Assembly (NCBI GenBank): GCA_013696275.1
Contig: JACCYW010000211.1
Coordinates: forward strand, 1 to 9,822
Length of the DNA stretch: 9,822 nt
Origin: Chloroflexota bacterium
Lineage (GTDB): Bacteria > Chloroflexota > Limnocylindria > Limnocylindrales > CSP1-4
Direction: 5' to 3'
Part shown: in pieces, positions 6,721 to 9,822 of the stretch
How the letters are laid out: each line of letters starts with the position of its first letter
How positions within the stretch are numbered: position 1 is the first letter of the stretch
Program-made: the position numbers and the translations under genes
Notes under the pieces: model-generated
What the model saw: the letters and a program-made list of their open reading frames with translations, nothing else
Told to the model about the DNA's origin: nothing
Database searches by the model: none

Positions 6721-7641
6721 TCAGCTCGCTCCGGTCGCCGCATCGGACCTTTCGGTCGGCGCATCCTGGTTGCTGGCCGAGGCCGCCTCGGACACGAGGC
6801 CATCCTCCGGCAGCAGGCTGGTCTCCTCTTCGTCAGGCTCAGGCTCGAAGCTGAAGGTCTCCCCGGCGGCCAATGCGGCCACCATCTCGTCGCTCGCTTC
6901 TTCCGCCTCGCTGATCGCGGCGCCGTCAGTCATCGGCTCGCTGGCGGCGCGTGAGGCACGCTGTCCGAGCCCCTCGACTGCCGCATCGCTGACCAGGCGG
7001 CAGAGCAACCTGATGGCCCGGATGGCATCGTCGTTGGCCGGGATGATGTAGTCGATGTAGTCCGGGTCGACATTGGTATCGCCGGTACCGATGACCGGGA
7101 TCTCCAGCTTGCGCGCCTCGGTCACGGCGATGTGCTCACGGTGCGGGTCGATCACGAACATCGCGCCGGGCAACCGCTTCATGCGGCGGATGCCGCCCAG
7201 TGTCCGCTGGAGCTTGGCCATCTGATCAGTGAGCCGAGAAGCCTCCTTCTTGGTGAGCCGCTCGAACTCCCCGTTCTGCTGCCGGGCCTCGAGCTGTTCG
7301 AGCAGGCCAAGCCGCTTGCGGATGGTCACGAAGTTGGTGAGCATGCCCCCCAACCATCGCTGATTGACATACGGCATGTCAGCCCGGGTCGCTTCTTCCG
7401 AGACGGGCTCCTGGGCCTGCTTCTTGGTGCCGACGAACAGGATGGAGTCGCCGCCAGCGACCGTGTCGGTGGCGAAAGCCAGGGCGGCATCGAGGCGACG
7501 AACGGTCTGCGCCAGATCGATGATGTGGATCCCGTTGCGTTCCGCGAAGATGTACGGTCGCATCTTGGGATTCCAACGCCGGGTCTGATGACCGAAGTGG
7601 ACGCCGGCCTCCAGGAGCTGGCGCATGGAAACGGACGGCAT
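6721..7641 (-). CDS. rpsB: 30S ribosomal protein S2 with acidic C-terminal extension
   Basis: S2 is a late-binding 30S subunit protein. The first 230 or so residues are a normal S2: AGVHFGHQTRRWNPKM (12-27), AERNGIHIIDL (33-43), FVGTKKQAQ (69-77), NQRWLGGMLTNF (93-104), the coiled-coil hairpin insertion at about 110-155, FVIDPHREHIAV (162-173) and DTNVDPDYIDY (188-198). The family usually ends near here (about 225-260 aa), but this protein continues to 306. Residues 231-306 are low-complexity and strongly acidic, with about 20 Asp/Glu against two Arg and no Lys. The stretch ETFSFEPEPDEEE is at 261-273. ATG 7641 has AGGAGGT with a 10-nt spacer. It is the first gene of the large operon and follows a structured leader, as expected for an autoregulated ribosomal-protein gene. 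Confidence 0.98.
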   Translation of the reverse strand: MPSVSMRQLLEAGVHFGHQTRRWNPKMRPYIFAERNGIHIIDLAQTVRRLDAALAFATDTVAGGDSILFVGTKKQAQEPVSEEATRADMPYVNQRWLGGMLTNFVTIRKRLGLLEQLEARQQNGEFERLTKKEASRLTDQMAKLQRTLGGIRRMKRLPGAMFVIDPHREHIAVTEARKLEIPVIGTGDTNVDPDYIDYIIPANDDAIRAIRLLCRLVSDAAVEGLGQRASRAASEPMTDGAAISEAEEASDEMVAALAAGETFSFEPEPDEEETSLLPEDGLVSEAASASNQDAPTERSDAATGAS

Positions 7642-7765
7642 GGACTGGCGGACCTCCTGTACGGTTGGACCTCCGCACGCTTCGTGTCCGCGGACCAGTC
7701 CGGCGCTAGTGCGCCTGACGGCACCCCCGCGGGGAGCGGCGTGCGTGTGTGATGGGGCGGCGAGC
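7642..7765 (-). promoter_or_regulatory. Hairpin-rich 5' leader of rpsB (candidate S2 autoregulatory RNA)
   Basis: This non-coding leader carries several short inverted repeats: CCCCGCGGGG (7725-7734), GGCGC-TAGT-GCGCC (7702-7715) and GTCCGCGGAC (7686-7695). The plus-strand module CGGAC at 7691-7695 can pair either with GTCCG on its left (7686-7690) or with GTCCG on its right (7698-7702), so two stems are mutually exclusive. Ribosomal-protein operons are often controlled through such leaders, and rpsB leader RNAs with S2 feedback are known in other bacteria. That this one acts so is inference. No known leader family was recognised. Confidence 0.4.
7652..7658 (-). promoter_or_regulatory. rpsB Shine-Dalgarno
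   Basis: The minus strand reads AGGAGGT, 10 nt before ATG 7641. It is a strong site and fixes the rpsB start. Confidence 0.85.
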
Positions 7766-7798
7766 TTATCACAGCGCCCCCTCCCGGCTGCCGGTCAA
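7766..7798 (-). promoter_or_regulatory. Possible promoter of the rpsB operon
   Basis: The minus strand has TTGACC (7793-7798, -35-like) and TGTGATAAG (about 7765-7773), in which GATAAG preceded by TGT resembles an extended -10. The spacing between the two, 21-22 nt, is too long for a standard sigma-70 promoter, so the -35 box may not be used. The location, between yraN and the rpsB leader, is where a promoter is expected. Confidence 0.3.
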
Positions 7799-7820
7799 GC
7801 GCCTCTCGCGGGTTCCGGCC

Positions 7821-7832
7821 GGACGATCGTCC
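7821..7832. repeat. Perfect 12-bp palindrome upstream of rpsB
   Basis: GGACGATCGTCC is self-complementary over 12 bp and lies between the yraN stop and the candidate rpsB promoter. It could be an operator for a dimeric regulator or a chance GC-rich palindrome. It has no T-run, so it is not an intrinsic terminator. Confidence 0.5.
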
Positions 7833-7851
7833 CTGTATCGCGGTCCCTCTG

Positions 7852-7892
7852 ATAGGGCGAGACGCCGCGCCCTAATAGGGCGAGACGCCGCG
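7852..7892. repeat. Tandem direct repeat (18-bp copies, 23-bp period) at yraN 3' end
   Basis: ATAGGGCGAGACGCCGCG occurs at 7852-7869 and again at 7875-7892. Counted as 23-bp units, the copies differ at only two positions. The right-hand copy encodes the last residues of YraN, and the stop codon falls between the copies. The junction also forms a perfect inverted repeat, CGCCCTA-A-TAGGGCG, at 7868-7882. It looks like a small tandem duplication, and may be neutral or a regulator site upstream of rpsB. Confidence 0.85.
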
Positions 7893-8318
7893 GAGGTGGC
7901 GCAGCTCGGGCACGTCGGATGCGCCCGGCCGCCAAGCCCGTGCATCAACCACCACCAGATCCACCCGCCACGGCAGTCGCTCGAGCGCACGACCATCCGG
8001 CAGCGTCCGCTGGCGCAGCAGGGTCATCGCTGCGCGATAGACGCGACCGATCTTGGCGCCATCTATCGTCTCTTCCGGCGCCCCGAAGCGAGTGCTGGTC
8101 CGGCTCCGGACCTCGACGAACACGATGGTCGCCGGAGTCCCGGGTTCTCGAGCGATCAGGTCAAGCTCATCTCGACCGACGCGCACGCTGGCCGCCAGTA
8201 TCGACCAGCCCTGCTCGATCAACCAGTCCGCCACCAGCGCCTCCGCGCCGTCACCGTGCCGCCGGCGAGGCGTCCGACGATCGGGAGCGGGCTCGCGCGA
8301 CGGACGGCCAGACTCCAT
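7872..8318 (-). CDS. yraN: UPF0102 (YraN) family putative nuclease-fold protein
   Basis: YraN proteins have a restriction-endonuclease-like fold and no settled function. They are often encoded beside rnhB, as here. In the 148-aa product the family core is visible: the GDGAEALVADWL helix (22-33, with Glu26), GRDELDLIARE (48-58, with Glu51 and Asp53), FVEVRSR (67-73, with Glu69 and Arg in place of the common Lys of E-x-K), and WRVDLVVVD (117-125). The first 20 or so residues are a poorly conserved, Arg/Pro-rich extension, so the start is uncertain. ATG 8318 has no clear Shine-Dalgarno and lies 67 nt after rnhB. The last residues and the TAG stop fall in the tandem repeat, which may have reshaped the C-terminus. 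Confidence 0.88.
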   Translation of the reverse strand: MESGRPSREPAPDRRTPRRRHGDGAEALVADWLIEQGWSILAASVRVGRDELDLIAREPGTPATIVFVEVRSRTSTRFGAPEETIDGAKIGRVYRAAMTLLRQRTLPDGRALERLPWRVDLVVVDARAWRPGASDVPELRHLRGVSPY

Positions 8319-8385
8319 GCGGACAGGCTACCCGGTGCGGCTTATCGGCCGGTCACCACTGCCCTCCGCCGCTCAGCCGCCGTGC

Positions 8386-9144
8386 TCAAGTGGAGACGAG
8401 CATGGCCAGCGACCCGTCCGCGCCCGGGAGTCGTGCGACCGGGCCAGCACCCTCCGGCTGCAACGCCTCGTCCTCGTGGAACAGCGGGTCCGTGGCATCC
8501 AGCTCGAAGGTCAACTGGTCACCCTCGATGAGCGCTCTGATGCGCGCATAGGTCCGCCGATGATGGGGTGATGGGCCATGCACGGCCAGCGCTGCGATGT
8601 GATCGCGTGTCGTGTATCCGGCGTTGTTCTCCCAGCCATAGCCTGGGTAACGGACGGACAACCGACGCATCAGCCGATCGCGCGTGACCTTGGCGATGAT
8701 GGAGGCACAGGCGATGGCATAGGACGAGGCATCCCCGTCGACGATGGCCGTGTACGGCCCCACATGCGCCTCGAAGCCAGCGATCTTGCGACCGTCGACC
8801 AGGACATGGTCATAGCCGTGGATGCGACGCAGCGCACGAAGCATGGCCAGATGCGCGGCGTGGTAGATGTTGAGCCGCTCGATCTCCGCGACCGAGGCAG
8901 CACCCACGCCCCAGGCGAGGACCCTGGACTGGACGCGGCGCACGACAGCCTCGCGCTGGCGCGCCGAGAGCGTCTTGGAGTCGCGCACACCCACCACCTT
9001 GTGGCAGTTCGGCCTGACCAGCACAGCAGCGGCGACGACCGGGGCGCACAGCGCACCCATCCCGACCTCGTCGACACCTACGACTCGCAAGGAGCCCTGC
9101 TTCCAGAGCGATCGTTCGGCGCGCAGGTGGGGCACTCGCGGCAC
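8386..9144 (-). CDS. rnhB: Ribonuclease HII, with GMG in place of the GRG motif
   Basis: RNase HII cuts the RNA strand of RNA-DNA hybrids and removes single ribonucleotides from DNA. The 252-aa protein contains VDEVGMG (24-30, catalytic Asp25 and Glu26), RDSKTLS (54-60), VDGRK (116-120, Asp117), GDASSYAIACASIIAKVTRD (137-156, Asp138), GYGWENNAGYTTRDH (168-182) and HGPSPHHRRTYA (189-200), so all four acidic residues are present. Unusually, the GRG motif that recognises the RNA-DNA junction reads G28-M29-G30. A tail of about 40 residues follows the core. GTG 9144 is the first possible start after an in-frame stop, with AGGA seven bases upstream; a second GTG lies three codons later. Gaps are 77 nt to rplS and 67 nt to yraN. 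Confidence 0.96.
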   Translation of the reverse strand: MPRVPHLRAERSLWKQGSLRVVGVDEVGMGALCAPVVAAAVLVRPNCHKVVGVRDSKTLSARQREAVVRRVQSRVLAWGVGAASVAEIERLNIYHAAHLAMLRALRRIHGYDHVLVDGRKIAGFEAHVGPYTAIVDGDASSYAIACASIIAKVTRDRLMRRLSVRYPGYGWENNAGYTTRDHIAALAVHGPSPHHRRTYARIRALIEGDQLTFELDATDPLFHEDEALQPEGAGPVARLPGADGSLAMLVST

Positions 9145-9221
9145 GCTGGCATCCTACCGCGCGGCCGGCACGAACGCTGGCGCACTCCGCCGGTGAGCCG
9201 ATGCGGCGACGGGCTGAGTCC

Positions 9222-9566
9222 CTAGACCCGCCGCTCGCGCAGTGTGGCAGCCTTACCGATGCGCTTGCGCAGGAAGTACAGCTGCGCCCGACGCGCGACG
9301 CCGTGGCGCACCACCTCGATGCGATCGATGCGGGGCGAGTTGATCTTGAACGTCCTCTCGACGCCAACGCCACTGCGCAGCGCACGCACGGTGATCGACC
9401 GGCCGATACCGCCGCCACGCAGCCGCATGACCGTGCCCTCGAAGATCTGGACACGCTCACGAGTGCCCTCACGCACCTTCACGGCGACCCTTACGGTGTC
9501 ACCGCTGGCCAGCTCTGGCAGGTCGGTCCGGATCTGATCGGCGACGATGTCGTCGAGGACGGTCAA
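9222..9566 (-). CDS. rplS: 50S ribosomal protein L19
   Basis: L19 sits at the 30S-50S interface. The 114-aa product matches the family end to end: DQIRTDLPEL (10-19), GDTVRVAVKVREG (22-34), the core FEGTVMRLRGGGIGRSITVR at about 42-61, then ERTFKINSPRIDRIEVVR, and a basic C-terminus with LYFLRKR-GKAA. It begins with TTG at 9566. A stop lies two codons upstream in frame, and the family N-terminus (Met-x-x-Leu-x-x-Ile) fits this position, so the rare start codon is likely real. Only a weak GAGAG-type ribosome site precedes it. It lies 87 nt after trmD, the common trmD-rplS order, but no lepB follows; rnhB comes next. Confidence 0.97.
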   Translation of the reverse strand: MTVLDDIVADQIRTDLPELASGDTVRVAVKVREGTRERVQIFEGTVMRLRGGGIGRSITVRALRSGVGVERTFKINSPRIDRIEVVRHGVARRAQLYFLRKRIGKAATLRERRV

Positions 9567-9642
9567 GGGTCACTCTCGCTGGCGTGATGCGCTGGCCGGA
9601 CACGTGCTCACGTCGCGTCCGCCTGGGTGGGGTGGATGGCGG

Positions 9643-9648
9643 AGTATA
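9643..9648 (-). promoter_or_regulatory. Possible -10 box ahead of rplS
   Basis: The minus strand reads TATACT just after the trmD stop, five of six matches to TATAAT and rare in such GC-rich sequence. No convincing -35 box lies 16-18 nt upstream. It would give rplS its own transcript with a leader of about 70 nt. Confidence 0.25.
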
Positions 9649-9653
9649 GGACC

Positions 9654-9822
9654 TCAGCTGGGCTCGCGCACATCGGGCCGCAGGTCGGGCCGGACCAGAC
9701 GTGTGCGCCGCACCGCCTCGTCACGCCGCCACCGTTCGACCTGCCCGTGGTGGCCGCTCAGCAGCACCGGGGGAACGCCCTGGCCGAGGAACTCGGCCGG
9801 GCGGGTGTACTGGGGATACTCC
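9654..9822 (-). CDS. trmD: tRNA (guanine-N1)-methyltransferase, C-terminal 55 residues
   Basis: TrmD methylates N1 of G37 in tRNAs, which prevents +1 frameshifting. Only the C-terminus is inside the window, read directly from the minus strand. It starts EYPQYTRPAEFLGQGVPPVL, then LLSGHHGQVERWRRDEA, RRTRLVRPDL, and ends REPS before TGA. These match the SPOUT-domain end and helical C-terminal domain of TrmD (family pattern YPxYTRP, VPxVLLSGxH, WRxxxxxxxT, RPDL). The SAM-binding knot itself is mostly off the right edge. The gene precedes rplS as in many bacteria, and rimM and rpsP would be expected further right. Confidence 0.93.
   Translation of the reverse strand, partial: EYPQYTRPAEFLGQGVPPVLLSGHHGQVERWRRDEAVRRTRLVRPDLRPDVREPS

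Noticed and set aside
7326..7772. Minus-strand open frame from the rpsB leader into rpsB
   Set aside because: It is out of frame with rpsB, begins at the promoter candidate and has no recognisable content; not a credible leader peptide.
7766..7774. TTATCACAG as a DnaA box
   Set aside because: It does not align with TTATCCACA beyond the first five bases, and nothing else suggests an origin.
7642..7871. Intrinsic terminator after yraN
   Set aside because: Palindromes are present but none is followed by a T-run on the minus strand, so no Rho-independent terminator can be supported.
9567..9653. ACGTG-CT-CACGT inverted repeat in the trmD-rplS gap as an RNA leader
   Set aside because: The stem is five bases with a two-base loop, too weak to call.
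1..9822. Defence system, mobile element, CRISPR or novel gene cluster
   Set aside because: Every substantial minus-strand reading frame is a recognised core gene in a known order; there are no repeats arrays, integrase or transposase motifs, or unexplained coding gaps.

Overview
The window is a dense, GC-rich stretch of bacterial chromosome in which every supported gene lies on the minus strand. Reading in the direction of transcription (right to left) the order is trmD (3' end only), rplS, rnhB, yraN, a 230-nt intergenic region, then rpsB, tsf, pyrH, frr, uppS, cdsA, dxr, rseP and ispG (cut by the left edge). All are recognisable housekeeping genes. I see no phage, transposon, CRISPR, tRNA or rRNA, and no gene on the plus strand. 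The many long plus-strand open frames are antisense shadows produced by high GC.

Organism: the high GC, arginine-rich and lysine-poor proteins, a short EF-Ts (200 aa), a single-PDZ site-2 protease, uppS between frr and cdsA, and a long-type IspG resembling the Thermus/proteobacterial form together suggest a high-GC, non-actinobacterial lineage. An uncultivated Chloroflexota-like bacterium is my best guess. This is inference from memory of gene orders and family features, and a protein search would be needed to settle it.

Region by region: (1) 7872-9822 is the tail of the trmD-rplS group (tRNA m1G37 methylation, ribosomal protein L19), followed by rnhB (RNase HII) and yraN (UPF0102), with gaps of 67-87 nt. 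(2) 7642-7871 has no gene. It holds a tandem 18-bp repeat, two palindromes, a weak promoter candidate and a hairpin-rich leader in front of rpsB, which carries a strong Shine-Dalgarno. (3) 1-7641 is one tightly packed operon. Its junctions are +3 (rpsB/tsf), -4 (tsf/pyrH), -4 (pyrH/frr), -1 (frr/uppS), +16 (uppS/cdsA), -4 (cdsA/dxr), +3 (dxr/rseP) and about +23 (rseP/ispG).

Together the large operon joins translation (S2, EF-Ts, ribosome recycling factor) and UMP phosphorylation with envelope and isoprenoid supply. Dxr and IspG are steps of the MEP pathway, whose C5 products feed UppS, which makes the undecaprenyl carrier lipid. CdsA makes CDP-diacylglycerol for phospholipids, and RseP is an intramembrane protease.

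I looked for a previously undescribed system and did not find one. The points most worth a second look are small: an Arg-to-Met change in the GRG motif of RNase HII, a 76-residue acidic tail on S2, the repeats and alternative hairpins upstream of rpsB, and an insertion loop in Dxr.
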